Origin: Aradus depressus | Lineage: Eukaryota; Arthropoda; Insecta; Hemiptera; Aradidae | Length of the DNA: 64,000 nt | Direction: 5' to 3' | NCBI GenBank assembly: GCA_963662175.1 | Contig: OY759221.1 | Location: 23,113,027 to 23,177,026 of the forward strand | Part shown: piece by piece, positions 15,201 to 24,786 of the stretch | Position numbering within the stretch: position 1 is the first letter of the stretch | Layout: each line of letters begins with the position of its first letter | Program-made: the position numbers and the translations under genes | Notes under the pieces: model-generated | What the model was told of the DNA's origin: nothing | The model's database searches: none | The model's input: the letters and a program-made list of their open reading frames with translations, nothing else

Positions 15201-15415
15201 CAGTTGGAAAACTTAACCCATACTCATTAGCATTGTTTGGATTAACCGCCTCACTTCTGAAACACGTAGTGTGAAAAGACGCTAAACAAAAAATATTCGA
15301 CATGACATTTCTAAAATAATACTTTTTACCTGTTCTGAAGATGCTTCCATATAGGGCCATTTTTTCTTGTGTTGGGAAAACTAGGATTGTTCCTCTGTCT
15401 GATGAAATGAGGCAT
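240..15415 (-). CDS. ALG9: ALG9 alpha-1,2-mannosyltransferase, complete, 13 coding exons
   Basis: ER-membrane GT22 enzyme that adds alpha-1,2-mannoses from dolichyl-phosphate-mannose to the lipid-linked oligosaccharide for N-glycosylation. Coding exons (complement): 15330-15415, 15103-15256, 14810-15015, 13099-13212, 12846-12956, 11361-11448, 11068-11262, 9256-9372, 7799-7997, 6107-6248, 4279-4414, 2765-2895, 240-357. All introns read GT-AG, phases agree, and the sum is 1797 nt (598 codons plus stop), close to human ALG9 (about 611 aa). Visible family motifs: SDCDETFNYWEP at residues 69-80, the QTWEYSPLYSLRSY stretch, GPDLYGIEPWYFYILNGFLNFN, EERFLFPIYPLICLCG near residue 358 and KEWYRFPSS near 456; hydrophobic multi-pass segments lie between. 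The start was chosen at 15415 because the ATG frame runs through a 73-nt intron (15257-15329) in phase; an ATG at 15360 is an alternative but lies in another frame. Retroelement fragments lie only in introns, so the gene looks functional. Confidence 0.96.
820..1071 (+). other. Small basic ORF, possibly transposon-derived
   Basis: 83 codons, very rich in Lys/Arg/Ser/Glu, with a tail reading SSAEQMQELRQHRKEDEK. Such charged, repetitive N-termini occur in proteins of Helitrons and some other arthropod transposons, but I cannot assign a family. It lies inside the last ALG9 intron on the opposite strand and has no recognisable partner domain downstream. It could equally be a chance frame. Function unknown. 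Confidence 0.25.
2064..2700. repeat. AT-rich dispersed repeat, copy 1
   Basis: Begins with repeated ATGAAATGAAA then the stretch CCGAGGTCCCCTAAGAATAAATACAT, followed by purine-rich AT sequence and a GATGCCCAGCC-type block. The same order of blocks recurs at 27782-28620, where a SINE interrupts it. Coding potential is nil. It may be the 3' untranslated part of a non-LTR element, but that is inference. Confidence 0.6.
3024..3490. repeat. GGGGAAGTAC / GGTGATTCA repeat family
   Basis: Carries the family's hallmarks: text about opening intervals of the kind GAATGTATCGATACAA, a pyrimidine-rich block, and a terminal GGGGAAGTACACAGTCGGTGATTCA. At least a dozen further copies are scattered through the window (for example 20110-21115, 27415-27790, 50085-50810). 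No protein is encoded; the transposition class is not recognised. Confidence 0.65.
3805..4044 (+). pseudogene. Non-LTR retrotransposon ORF2 C-terminal fragment
   Basis: An open stretch of about 79 codons reads RRIVNAPFFVTNKVLHRDL and later NPPRRLNRRWPRDLLSE before a stop. This is the tail after the reverse-transcriptase domain in Jockey-like non-LTR elements; the same ending appears at 4700-5011, 44049-44405 and 38480-38760. Only the 3' end is present, as expected of 5'-truncated target-primed insertions. A stretch ending in poly-A follows (4171-4185). It lies in an ALG9 intron, sense opposite to the host gene. Confidence 0.8.
4490..4640. repeat. Palindromic hairpin repeat (MITE-like)
   Basis: Outer arms carry AAAATATTGTTTATTTCAC and its mirror near 4630; the middle pairs GAGTACTTTC (about 4534) with GAAAGTACTC (about 4605). 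Relatives lie at 9600-9740, 26103-26290, and as the two arms at 53050-53123 and 62262-62357. The centre contains a CTGATGA followed 13 nt later by GAAA, hammerhead-like in order only. Confidence 0.65.
4700..5011 (+). pseudogene. Degraded non-LTR ORF2 C-terminal fragment
   Basis: Reads, across at least one frameshift, as a second copy of the post-RT tail: an upstream part resembling a polymerase-thumb stretch ending in a KxxNAPF-type motif, then 61 codons ending PRQWPRDLPVD and a stop at 5011. Like the copy at 3805-4044 it lies in an ALG9 intron and has no 5' part. Frameshifted, so dead. Confidence 0.7.
5012..6106. other. ALG9 intron, AT-rich
   Basis: No host exon. At 5618-5700 there is a half-copy of the palindromic repeat arm (AATACGGACATATTGCTGAAACG), similar to the arms beside the LTR element at 53 kb. 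The rest shows nothing I can name. Confidence 0.5.
7200..7500. repeat. Inverted-repeat element with about 80-bp arms
   Basis: The left arm (about 7212-7290) contains TTGTTGGCCTCTTTAGGTCT and GGCTTCTATGAGCCATTTTC; the right arm (about 7391-7490) is its reverse complement with few differences. The loop is about 100 nt. Inside the right arm GGCTCATAGAAGCC is followed by GAAACGTTAAACGTC. Looks like a non-autonomous DNA element or fold-back repeat within an ALG9 intron. Confidence 0.8.
8385..8800 (+). pseudogene. Non-LTR retrotransposon 3' coding remnant
   Basis: Two blocks are recognisable across frameshifts: a zinc-knuckle-like end with GGIETAEHVVLQ after a CNC-type cysteine context (about 8685-8740), and upstream sequence resembling the RNase H-distal linker. 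The block at 31555-31680 on the minus strand has the same motif (CSCSGIKTAEYVVLECPLYD), which identifies both as the C-terminal Cys-His region of the same non-LTR family. Stops and shifts make it a pseudogene. Confidence 0.55.
8866..8963. repeat. Tandem repeat, 40-bp unit, about 2.5 copies
   Basis: The unit starts GTTTACACATGCATCGTA and ends CGTTACGCTCCAGG; copies begin at 8866, 8906 and 8946. Differences between copies are one or two bases. It lies in an ALG9 intron directly after the non-LTR remnant. Confidence 0.9.
9600..9740. repeat. Palindromic hairpin repeat (MITE-like)
   Basis: GAAATATTGTGTATTCCAC at about 9610 mirrors GTGGAACAGACAATATTT at about 9696; the inner arms pair TTTCAGCAT with ATGCCGAAA. 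It is a short member of the family seen at 4490-4640 and 26103-26290 and as the arms around the LTR element at 53 kb. Confidence 0.7.
9740..10400. repeat. ACCCGG-GTTGCCCGGGGAAC repeat family, copy 1
   Basis: Starts with TACTAGCAGTAATACCCGGAGTTGCCCGGGGAACTTT-type sequence; a unit of about 130 bp (CTAAAACTAATTTATTCAAA ... GATGCTGGGATGGACCAG) is then repeated about 2.5 times. The second copy of the whole family is at 41231-41590. No coding capacity; class not recognised. Confidence 0.7.
10400..10540. repeat. Two adjacent perfect palindromes
   Basis: First palindrome: ACAGACATTTTCAGC pairs with GCTGAAAATGTCTGT around an AT centre (about 10400-10446). Second: GAGAAACGCAAACATATCGT pairs with ACGATATGTTTGCGTTTCTC around ATATATTATAT (about 10457-10537). 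Both arms read as essentially mismatch-free, so the structure is young or actively maintained. Confidence 0.85.
12033..12521 (+). pseudogene. Jockey-like non-LTR reverse transcriptase tail
   Basis: From about 12072 the frame reads LDTRLTWELHINTKLTRAY, LLYKTLLLSLLTYACPIWHG and TTRLQTFQNKILHVSLNAPW, the palm-thumb end of Jockey-clade reverse transcriptases, down to a stop at 12521. The catalytic YADD region is missing, and upstream sequence is degraded. It lies in an ALG9 intron on the opposite strand. 5'-truncated, dead copy. Confidence 0.88.
13213..14809. other. ALG9 intron without recognised elements
   Basis: AT-rich, with short frames in all phases but no similarity, no splice-flanked exon and no clear repeat of other parts of the window that I can see. 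Confidence 0.5.
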
Positions 15416-16519
15416 TTTTCCAGCAGCGTCGCTATAATTTCTAATAATTTAACTAAAATAAATAAGTAGATACAAAAACCTAGTGTAATATATACAGATC
15501 ACTTCAGGTAATTATTTACCATACCCTTTAATTCCTTCAATTATACATCTTTAGAAAAGCAAGTGCTTTTCGCCCGTTGTTTTTACATATATTCGGTGAT
15601 CTTCTGAACAGATACTAATCTGTTATATGAAGACCTTGACTTGATATCAATTTGTTTGTAATAATGAGTTTTTTTTTTCCCAGATCTGCAAAGGAAAAGC
15701 ATACATCAAAACGTTGCAACCTCTGCAAGTACCGACCACTGATAGCACGGTAGCGACATGCGTATACTGAATGTTCTAAATGCTACTGTCATTGGTAACT
15801 GTTATTCTGATATTTTTCAACTGTAATTATTCATATACCAACTGAAAAAACAAGATTTTTACGAAAAATCCAAACAGAAATTCTGAAACTTTTTTTTATC
15901 TAGATGCTGTTAAAAACCATTATATTTATTAGATTCAACGTACTTTTTAATAATATTTTTTATATTCCATTTTTTTTTTAGAATCGGTCATCAACATACG
16001 AGATTACATCAGAATCTTTGTTAATTAAACAATATACCAATTCCTTAGAAAATACAATGTTTCATAATTGTGAAAATTTAACACAATTCTCCTTCCCATT
16101 TTTTTTTTTACTCTGGATATATTTTTTAGAATCGAAGGGAGGGGAAGAGACCTAAATTAAAATAGCCTAAATTATTCTCAAAGTTTTGCCGTTAGTGTAG
16201 ATATGTCTTGCCAAAATACTTGTTATATTTTACTTTCTAGTTAATAAACATTGCGGGTCATTTTTATAATTAAAAAATATATACATCTTTATTGAATAAT
16301 CTGGAAACAACTAAATTTGAAAATCAACATGCAATGGTAACAGTGATCACGAAATCACTACTCTTGCTAATCGTTATTTTTCGTGTAACCTAATGATTAC
16401 CTCCTCCTTATCAATCATGTGAAGGCATTCCTCTCTTATTACTTTAATATCTTTAATTCTCCTTCCTTATTTTGTTTTATTTTTATATTTTATTTAAGTA
16501 TTATCTTTTTGTATTCCTA
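15416..16519. promoter_or_regulatory. Shared upstream region of ALG9 and beta carbonic anhydrase
   Basis: The two start codons (15415 minus, 16520 plus) point away from each other across 1104 bp, so the promoters and 5' leaders of both genes should be here unless further non-coding exons lie elsewhere. I see no clear TATA box pair, only AT-rich sequence. Assignment rests on position, not on a motif. Confidence 0.45.
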
Positions 16520-19500
16520 ATGGACAGGCTCTTTAGAGGTATTCTTAAATATAGACAAACTGAAAAAAACATAATGCTTGAACAGTTTTTAGAAGTAAAA
16601 AACAACCCCGTTGTAAGTAGAAAAATGAATTTAATCCTTAAACTTGTTTTATTAAATGTGTTTGAAGTTCGTGTTTCAGATTTCTCATCATCAAAAAGTT
16701 TTTTTTCTTGCTTAATTTCTATTTTTATTTTGTGTGCTAATGAAGATATTGTTCTTTAGATTTATTTTTCTTTCTATTTTCACAGCCTAAAGCAGTTTTC
16801 TTTACTTGCATGGACAGTAGAATGATACCGAGTAGATTTACTAAAACAAATGTTGGAGATATGTTTATTGGTAATGCTTTTCATCACAATTTAAAAAAAA
16901 AATTAACAGCACCTAATTTTCTTGTTTTTTTGTATTTATGCAAAGTTTAATAAGATTGACAATATTTTTTGGTAATGTATGTTAATAAATCATGTTATGT
17001 TTGATGTATTGATTTTTTCTGTATGTAACTGACATATTTCTAGTTTTTTTATTTTGTTGCACATGTAAAGATAGTATATTTTTTTTATACCTTCTGAGAG
17101 CATTAGAAATGCATATTTAGAATGAAGTCTTATTTAAAAATATATATTTATATATTGAGCCAAGGAATGTAGTGTTTGTAGTCATAATTTTACTTTGAAC
17201 ATGTGGGACAAGAAGAATTTTTTTCTCTTCAAGTTAAAGTACTCTCTTGAGATACTGCTCCGCTAAAAACCGGAAGACCACTTCATTTCATAGATATAAG
17301 TATAGTCCTACTAATGGGAACCTTTAAGTGCCATATTTGCATAGTGAGAACAATATAAATTTCTTCTGACAAATTTCATTTTAAAACTCAAAACTAATCA
17401 TATTTTGAATTTTCAAATGTCATTGAGGAAATAGAAAAAAAGCGTATACTCTGTTCGTTTGAAGGTTGACCTTAGTTGGGACCAAAATGTGTCCTCTTAG
17501 CAGATCTGGCCCGACCTCTATCATCAAATGTTATATTAAATTCCTATATTTTTGGAAAGGAGAATTTGAGACCCGACTTACAGCAGCTCATTCCGCAACA
17601 TAACTCCCGTTCTAATAAGGTGGTTAACAAACAAACGGTCTTCTAGAACTTATGGCCTCCAAACTTGTTTTATTTAATTGTTGATAAGAGAGGTTTCGCC
17701 CAGATTCATTCTTTGTCAAACTAAGAACATTAGAAATTCATATTTCAATTTAAAAAATGTGATTAAATTATATTCAAATAAAGTTTTTACACACATTTCA
17801 CAATAAATGTAGTGTATATAATCATTTGTCTTATATAATTTATATTCAACACATTATTTTGTTGGTTAACCACCTTATATTCCGTAATTCCTTCAATATA
17901 TTTTCCTAAGCCTATAGGTCAGCCGTAGATGTCAATATTTCATTTGTTAACAACGGACCTTCGTCTCTAATATCTTACTAAATCCAGTTTAGTCGTTTTT
18001 AAATGATCTATTGTTGTATTTTCTTTTTTCCATTGGAGAATCCAACCAAACGGCTAGTCTTGTCTTATAGCAACCAGTAATGAGTATAGTAATAAGTGAT
18101 ATAACAAAGGATAGTTAGTTATTATGGCTCATGGCCGGGCATTAATTAAAGGTCTCATCGCCTACTATCAGAGCGCCCTTTCGTCACTGGTCATGAGTCC
18201 GACTCTACTATGGGAGTAATTTTTTTCACCTAGGGTAGGGGTCATAAACAAATACCAAACATCGTACAGGCTCGGGACCATCGCTTTAATGTCCTATCCT
18301 AAAATAAATTAAGGACTCGGCTGGGTTTCGAATCCGCGATATTGATCTCAGTAAGCAAGCACGCATACCACTGAGCTACCGGCGCCCTCATACCAGCATA
18401 TGTCATATTATTTATTATACTATTAGTAACTAATCGTATATTTATTTCTGTATGTATATTTTTTTAGTTCGAAATGCAGGTAATATAATACCCCATTCCC
18501 AACATTTTCTTGACGAATATACAACGAATGAACCTGCTGCCTTGGAACTTAGCTGTGTGGTCAACGACATTCGACACATTATTATTTGTGGCCACTCCGA
18601 CTGTAAGGTATTTTGTTTCATATTTTTATTTTTTTTTAAATAATATTATTAGTGTAATTGAATAATATCGTGGGGTTTTTGCCAAAAGTGACCAAGACAC
18701 AATTTGTCAAAAATGAATTTATTTGACCAACTACATGGCAGAGTTGAGAGGACGTTGTCAGGACAAAATGCCTAAGTCAGTATCTAGTGAGAGGTACTGT
18801 ACCTCAGAGGTACATTATTCACCCCTCGATATGTTTATATCTCGAAGGAAAAAGTGGGGTGTTGCATTATGCAAACGGGAGGAATCATCTGTAAAAACTT
18901 TGTTAGTATAATAAAGTCCTGTCATGGCCAGATCAGATGTATTTTTTTTTCTTTATTTTCAATCTTTTTAGTAAAACATTACCAGTAATAAAAGTAAAAT
19001 TCGTTGATATGCGTTACAATTAACAATTACTCTTGAACTATTTCGTACAGAAATGTATTATGCATTCTTTGTAGCGCTATAACTTTGTTCTAATTACATC
19101 TATCTCAAATCTAACTGCATTTTCATAGTCGGAAATTTCATAAGGATTATTTTTTGTGAGGACCAATTTTTCGATAGGACTAACCATTTTCAAGCAAACA
19201 TCTAAAAAAAAAAAAAAAAAAAAAAAATGGTTTCGAGAAGTCATTTCAAGACGGTTTTCAGCATGTAACTAATTACAAACCTGGCAGCCTTCGAAAATAT
19301 GTATTTTAAATAAAATGTGGCTTTCAGTTTTCGCTGCAACTTTTATTTGAAAAGATTTTTGGTCAGGTCATAAATTAATCGGTAAAATGGTCACAATTTT
19401 CGTCTGATTTTTGCCAAAATCTAGTCAGGTCTTTGTTAGCTTCATCAAACAAGTTAATTTTCAATCAGACATCCTTCAAGAACCCTCTGGCAGGCATCAT

Positions 19501-22500
19501 CGCGAAAATGGTCAAAACATGATCAGGGGTTTTGAAATTTGAAATTCCTTTAAAAACTCGATCTCGGATTTGGCCACGATTAGAATGCTTCTTTATTCTA
19601 AAGATACCATCTGTAGTTAATCTTACTAATTTTGTTGTTTTCTAAGGCAATGAATCTGCTGTACAAACTGAGAGATGAAGAGTTTGCAAGTAAGAACAAC
19701 CGAAGAATCTCTCCGCTGCGGTCGTGGCTGTGCACACACGCTATGACGTCTCTAGAGAAGTATCAACAGCTGGAGGTAGGTTTCTATGCCAATACTTGTA
19801 ATTATAACTTGTTAATGATGGTTCAAATTAAGTAACCTTAACATAATCCAAACCCTCCTACATTTTCATATTATCTTTTCTATATTAACACTTTTCTATA
19901 CCAATTTTCACATAAACTCACTGAGGTAATGTTAATATAACTGAGTTTTTGGAGGGCAGAATAAAAGGGAATGATATTGTAAAATATACCAATCATACTT
20001 TTATATAAATAGTTATTTACGAATAATTATTTATTTTCTCAGGAATGGATGCGAATTCTATAAGCTGGGTGAAGGTACGAAGTGAACTTGTTTACATAAA
20101 TAAGTATTTGCGAGTTATCCATTCTGACAACATTGCCGCTTAGTGGGCTGATTTCTTCCCGATCCGAAACTGGTGATATCGTGAGTTGTGGCTATTCTCT
20201 TATATTCAACTCTGGCTACGACCCATCACCGACAATGTACTTCCCCAGAACGAATGTATCAATTAACTCTTTGCTCTCTCTCCAAAACTTGCCGACCGTT
20301 TGTACTAATATTCAATATTTGACTTAATAGGGGCTCCAATATCCTCATATTAAATTTTGTTTCGATAAATTCATTACAATGGCAGTTTTTAAGGTTTTTA
20401 AATTGAGCCCCCTCCCCTGAACCTCCTCTTCCCTTCAGCCGATATCGCTGAAAGTTGACAGGTTATGTCCTCATTGGGTTTTGAATTTAAATATGAAATT
20501 TCATATCGATACATTCATTACATCGGCAGTTATTGAGGTTTTGATTTGAACCCCCTCTGATCCTCCCTCCCCTTCTCCCAATTCCGCTGAAAATTAATGA
20601 GTGTCGTCCTTATGGGGTTTTGAATTCATTTATGAAATTTTTGTCGACATTACAACGGCAGTTGTTAGAGTTTTTGCAATTATTAGGGTTTTTAAATTGA
20701 GCCCCCTCCCCTGAACCTCCCTTCCCATCAGGCGATATCGCTCAAAATTAATAAGTATTGCCTTGTGTGGTTTTGAATTCCCGTATGAAATTTCATGACG
20801 ATACATTCATTACATGGGCAGTTATTGTAGTTTTTGAGTTGAGCCCCCCTCTGATCCTCCCTTCCCTTCTGCCGATTCTGATGTAAATTAATAAGTGTTG
20901 TCCTTCTGAGATTTTGAATTCATACACGAAATTTCGTATCAATACATTAATTTTACCGTGAGTTATCGTGTTCATAGACACATATTCACTGACATTTTTA
21001 TTTTCATATTTGGAATCTAGAGGTCGGAAAACATGAAATTCCTTTGGAAACTCGAATTTTTTATAGATTACATAACTTTCCCTATACTTCGTATAGCTGG
21101 GGAAGTAAAAAGTCATATGACAAAAAATGTAGAGCTTAACATTTTCTATCTGAGTCTATTTGAGTATTTGCAATAGTGTGTGTGAAGTATAAGTGGCATG
21201 TCGAGCGATACCGATTATCACTTGACGCGCCACTTATTCCGAGCAAATTATTCTTTAACATTTGATCCGATTTTCTTTTTAATTGCACTTACTAAGAAGA
21301 TGTAATAACCATTGGTTTTTCGTTGTCATAAGTGTTGCATAACCTTTAAAATGTTAGATAGTTTTTGTTACTCATGCCCGATCTTTAACTACGTTCTTTC
21401 GTTGCTCTGGTGAACAATAGCTCGACTCTACTCTGGGAATCCTAAATTTTGCCTTCCCAGGTTTAGTCACCTAGGTTAGGGAGGGATCTTTAACGAGCAC
21501 CTGACATCGTACATGCTCGGGGCCAACACTTAATGTCCCATCGGAAGGTTTTTTCACCTCCCTGATAGAAAACATGAGGACTTCGACCGGGTTTCAAACC
21601 CGGTACCTTGAGCTCTGATGACAAGCACTCACTTTGTAATGCATCCCTTCATTTATTCAAGGTAGTTCCTCTTGTTTCAGGCTGCTGGTGCTGAACATCC
21701 GCTGATATTTCATTCTGAGACTGTTCTTCGTAAGTTTATAGCTTACATTGATCCTGAAAATAACTTCTGTGTAGAAGACAAACTTTCACAGGTAAGAATT
21801 CTCATTATATTTATTTATTCGTTTAATTATTTTTTTTGTTATTAATTTTTTCTATTCATCTACGTAATAATTATTATTATTGGTTTCATGTCGTTAAACA
21901 CGATAACTCGTGATAGAATGAATATAATGACACGAAACTTTGTATATGTATCCAGAACCCCACAAGGACGACATCTATTAATTTACAGCATTTTGGGATA
22001 GAGAGATTAAAGAGGTGGTTAACACAAAAACTCAATTTAATAAATATATCGGCAAGTTTAGAATAAGGTTTGATAAGTCTTTGTGTAAGTTAATTATTGA
22101 TTTTTATCCCAAACGTTCGATTGGTTTTAGAGGGAGAGCGAAAACAATAGATTTATTCGTGCTGGGGAAGTACATTGCCGGTGATTCACCGACGATTTTT
22201 TGGTTATTTAATAACTTTTACCAACAGACTTTAATTTAGTTACGTGACGTTAGGTTAGGTTTTATGACTCATGCCCGGGCTTTATCTACGAGGTCATATC
22301 GCCTACTACCAGAGCGCTCTTTCGTAACTCTGGTGTACATGAGCCCGACTCTACTGTGGGATTCCTTAATTTTGCCTACCCTAAATTGTTATTCACCCAG
22401 GGCAGGGATCTTTAACGAGTACGTGACATCGTACAGGCTCGGGACCATCGCTTAACGTCCCATCCGAAGGACGGCGTGCTTAATTTTATTTTACCTCCCA

Positions 22501-23006
22501 GATAAAATAAACTAAGGGCCTCAGTCGGGTTTCGGACCCACGATCTTGAGCTCAGAATGCAAGCACGCATACCACTGAGCTACCGGCGCCCTCCTACGTG
22601 ACATTATTCAATTATCCAGTTCCTTTCAAGATTTTTTGGGACTAGATTACAAAGAAAAAAATTCGTATTTACTTTTGAGACGTTACAGGAACATTAATAT
22701 CAACCAAATCCTTACTCATGTACCTCAACAATTTTGTTTCAGAAAATCCCTGAATTTATACTTTTTAAAACGATTTATTGAATTATTTTATTTCAGATAA
22801 ACTGCCTCCAACAGATGGCCAACATTGCCAGTTATGGATTTTTGAAAAGACGCCTAGAAAAGCACCAACTTCACATTCATGCTCTCTGGTTTGACATTTA
22901 CACTGGTGATATTTTTTATTTTAGTCGAAAAAATAAACGTTTTGTCGAAATCGGTGAAAATACTGTTGAGGATCTTGTTAGAGAAGTTCAAAAATATTAT
23001 TCATAA
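16520..23006 (+). CDS. CAHbeta: Beta carbonic anhydrase, complete, 6 coding exons
   Basis: Zinc enzyme for CO2 hydration to bicarbonate; the animal beta-CAs are usually mitochondrial. Exons: 16520-16612, 16786-16870, 18468-18607, 19647-19775, 21681-21791, 22797-23006; all GT-AG, in phase, 768 nt giving 255 aa, as in the Drosophila protein. Active-site residues are present: Cys39, Asp41 and Arg43 in FFTCMDSRM and His102 and Cys105 in CGHSDCK, so zinc binding and the Asp-Arg dyad are intact. Other family blocks: VRNAGNIIPH, EPAALELSCVVNDIRHII, NRRISPLRSWLCTHA, FIAYIDPENNFCVEDKLSQ and HIHALWFDIYTGDIFYFSR. The start gives the family's usual N-terminus (MDRLFRGILKYR). Introns hold a MITE, three SINEs and repeat arrays. 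An AATAAA at 23269-23274 may be the poly(A) signal. Confidence 0.97.
17616..17877. mobile_element. MITE with TAAGGTGGTTAAC ends
   Basis: TAAGGTGGTTAACAAACAAA at 17616 is mirrored by TTGTTGGTTAACCACCTTA ending at 17877, about 260 bp in all, with no coding sequence. The terminal inverted repeats and TA-containing ends suggest a non-autonomous Tc1/mariner-type element. It lies in intron 2 of the carbonic anhydrase gene. Confidence 0.7.
18121..18389 (-). mobile_element. tRNA-derived SINE, diverged copy
   Basis: On the minus strand it starts with GGCGCCGGTAGCTCAGTGGTATG (tRNA-like A box) and a B-box region, then the family body, ending near the CCCGGCCATGAGCC block. It lacks the CCTAA tail and has internal gaps, so it is an old copy. 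Located in an intron of the carbonic anhydrase gene. Confidence 0.85.
19000..19500. repeat. Dispersed repeat with TTTTTCGATAGGACTAACC
   Basis: The block around CAATTTTTCGATAGGACTAACCATTTTC is shared with 1480-1560 and, in reverse orientation, with 34970-35165 and 45700-45903 (TCGAAAAATTAGT, ACAAAAGTTATAGCGC). A poly-A run of about 22 lies at 19206-19228. No coding content. Confidence 0.6.
20110..21115. repeat. Long copy of GGGGAAGTAC family with internal tandem array
   Basis: Within it a unit of roughly 140-150 bp (ACATTCATTACATCGGCAGTTATT, GAGCCCCCTCCCCTGA, CGATATCGCTGAAAATTAAT, GTCCTTATGGGGTTTTGAATT) is repeated about four times between 20340 and 20960. The right end reads TTCCCTATACTTCGTATAGCTGGGGAAGT, a short palindrome around ATACTTCGTAT. 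No protein. Confidence 0.75.
21370..21632 (-). mobile_element. tRNA-derived SINE, degraded copy
   Basis: Same family as the copy at 43221-43566, minus strand, recognisable from the body (TAGTCACCTAGG, TTAACGAGCACCTGACATCGTACATGCTCGGG) but with many changes and a damaged tRNA-like head near 21600-21632. Confidence 0.75.
21890..22210. repeat. GGGGAAGTAC family copy
   Basis: Contains the ATAACTCGTGATAGAATGAATATA start block and ends GGGGAAGTACATTGCCGGTGATTCACCGACG, where GGTGATTCACC is itself a palindrome. Immediately followed by a SINE. Confidence 0.75.
22251..22594 (-). mobile_element. tRNA-derived SINE with target duplication
   Basis: Near-complete minus-strand copy. It is bracketed by TACGTGACGT (22241-22250) and TACGTGACAT (22595-22604), a 10-bp target duplication with one change. 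The tail toward the left is CCTAA repeats (plus strand TTAGGTTAGG). Located just before the last exon of the carbonic anhydrase gene. Confidence 0.9.
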
Positions 23007-24059
23007 CATTGTGTCCAGCTCTTAGTAGTAATTTTCCTAGAAAATGGGGCCAAAATCTCTTCGAGAATTTATAGTAACAAAAGAAAAATTGTATTTATTT
23101 TTAGAAATGTGTAAATTTCTATATAAATATTTTATCGTACCTGTGATATTGCATCAACATATTTTTATGTTATCTTCGTTCTATAAATAATGTATTCCTG
23201 TTAAATTATGTATGCACGAATTATTTATATTTTCTTCTTTACATAAAACATTCTCATTTATTTAAAACAATAAATATAAATTTATGAACTCCCTGCGATT
23301 TGTTATGATCGTGATAGCTGCATGTATTGAGGATAAGTTGCATATGTTTCACTTTTATTATCATGTTTTATTTTTAAAATAATTTATAAAAGTTTTGTTG
23401 TAAGAAGGGTTTGTGTCAAATGCTCATAAAAATTTTCATCTTTCTATGTTTTAAAAAGCTACACAACAACCCACTTTATCGTTTAATAGAAATACGAAGT
23501 TTTCTTAGAATCAGAGGCGGATCGGGACCATTGTATTGAGTTGGTTGATGAGTTAAATAAGATCGTAAGTTAAAACGTTTTTCTCTGAAAGGTAAGAAAA
23601 CCTTTGAGAATTCCGTCCTTCGGACATTAAGCGAGTTTTTTTTTTTTTTTTTTTTTTTTTGCCACTTGTATTAGAATAAGACTTTAATGTAAATTGAACT
23701 CACACCGAACCTTCATCAAATGTTCCAATATCCCAGAAGATCACAGACGTCTCAGACTGACTTATTCCTAAAATTGTGTTATCATTCCAAAAAATCACTG
23801 GCAATCATCATAGAGAGTTCTTTTTATTTTTTAATTTATTTTAGATGTTCATTTTGTTCATATGTTCATTTTTATTTATTTATTAACTTCAACAGTCTTC
23901 TGTTCTTTAAATACATTACATTGCTTTTATTGAACTTACGTTGAAACCAGTGTAATGATTTGATTTGAATGGATTTGACGTAGTGCATGTGCTCAAATTT
24001 AGTTCATTCCATGATATGTATTGCACTTACTCAAATCAGATTCTGTAATGTTACTAATT
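23007..24059. other. 3' flank of carbonic anhydrase gene
   Basis: Holds the 3' untranslated region (AATAAA at 23269-23274) and AT-rich spacer with a T run at 23637-23660. No further gene seen. Confidence 0.55.
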
Positions 24060-24300
24060 GGGGGTTAGAAGCAAAGGGATTTAAGTGACAAATCGGCTGA
24101 AATTAAGATATGTGTGTTAACATCTTCGTTGACACCTACCCTGACTACTGGCTAATGATCAGAACGATTGTTAGTACCAGTAATGCTATCTAGTGGAAAA
24201 TACCTGGGTAATACCTGAATTTACGATGTTACTATAACTTTGAAGGTAATTATCTCGAAATGACATTTTTGTCACTTACATCCCTTTGCTTCTAACCCCC
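24060..24300. mobile_element. MITE with 33-bp terminal inverted repeats
   Basis: GGGGGTTAGAAGCAAAGGGA at 24060 is mirrored by TCCCTTTGCTTCTAACCCCC ending at 24300; the arms match over about 33 bp with one difference (TTTAAGTGACAAA against TGTAAGTGACAAA). The 241-bp element has no coding capacity. Superfamily uncertain; the target duplication is unclear. Confidence 0.85.
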
Positions 24301-24425
24301 TCAATTGTTACACTAACTACTATGTGTAATAATAAATAGATATATTATTATATAACAACTATTGTTATTATATGTTGGATGTAAATAATTTATGGTTTCC
24401 AGATTTACTTTGTGAAGCTCCATTC

Positions 24426-24786
24426 TAGGAATAGATAATTAAAATGCACAATTTCTTTGTCAAACTTCACTATATATTCTCAAATACTCAACTAGTTTCG
24501 CCGTGTTAAGGCATTATCAAGAGTCACTTACAAACTGACAGAATTGGTTGACAGGGTAGAGGGTACAGTTAAGGAGGGGGTTTTTAGGTAATGACAACAA
24601 AAACAAGGGATTCCCCGTCATTACCTAAAAAACCCCTCCTTAACTGTACCCTCTACCCTGTCAACCAATTCTGTCAGTTTGTAAGTGACTCTTGATAATG
24701 CCTTAACACGGCGAAACTAGTTGAGTATTTGAGAATATATAGTGAAGTTTGACAAAGAAATTGTGCATTTTAATTATCTATTCCTA
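24426..24786. repeat. Near-perfect palindrome with 170-bp arms
   Basis: Arms 24426-24595 and 24617-24786 are reverse complements with, by my reading, one difference (GGGGGTTTTT against GGGGTTTTTT), separated by a 21-nt loop. No coding frame of note. Such long unmismatched arms mean a very recent origin, a fold-back element, or gene conversion between arms. Transcribed, it would make a long double-stranded hairpin. Confidence 0.93.

Noticed and set aside
15070..15360. ATG at 15360 as the ALG9 start
   Set aside because: The frame from that ATG reads through a 73-nt intron with good donor and acceptor; the upstream ATG at 15415 joins in phase without intron sequence.
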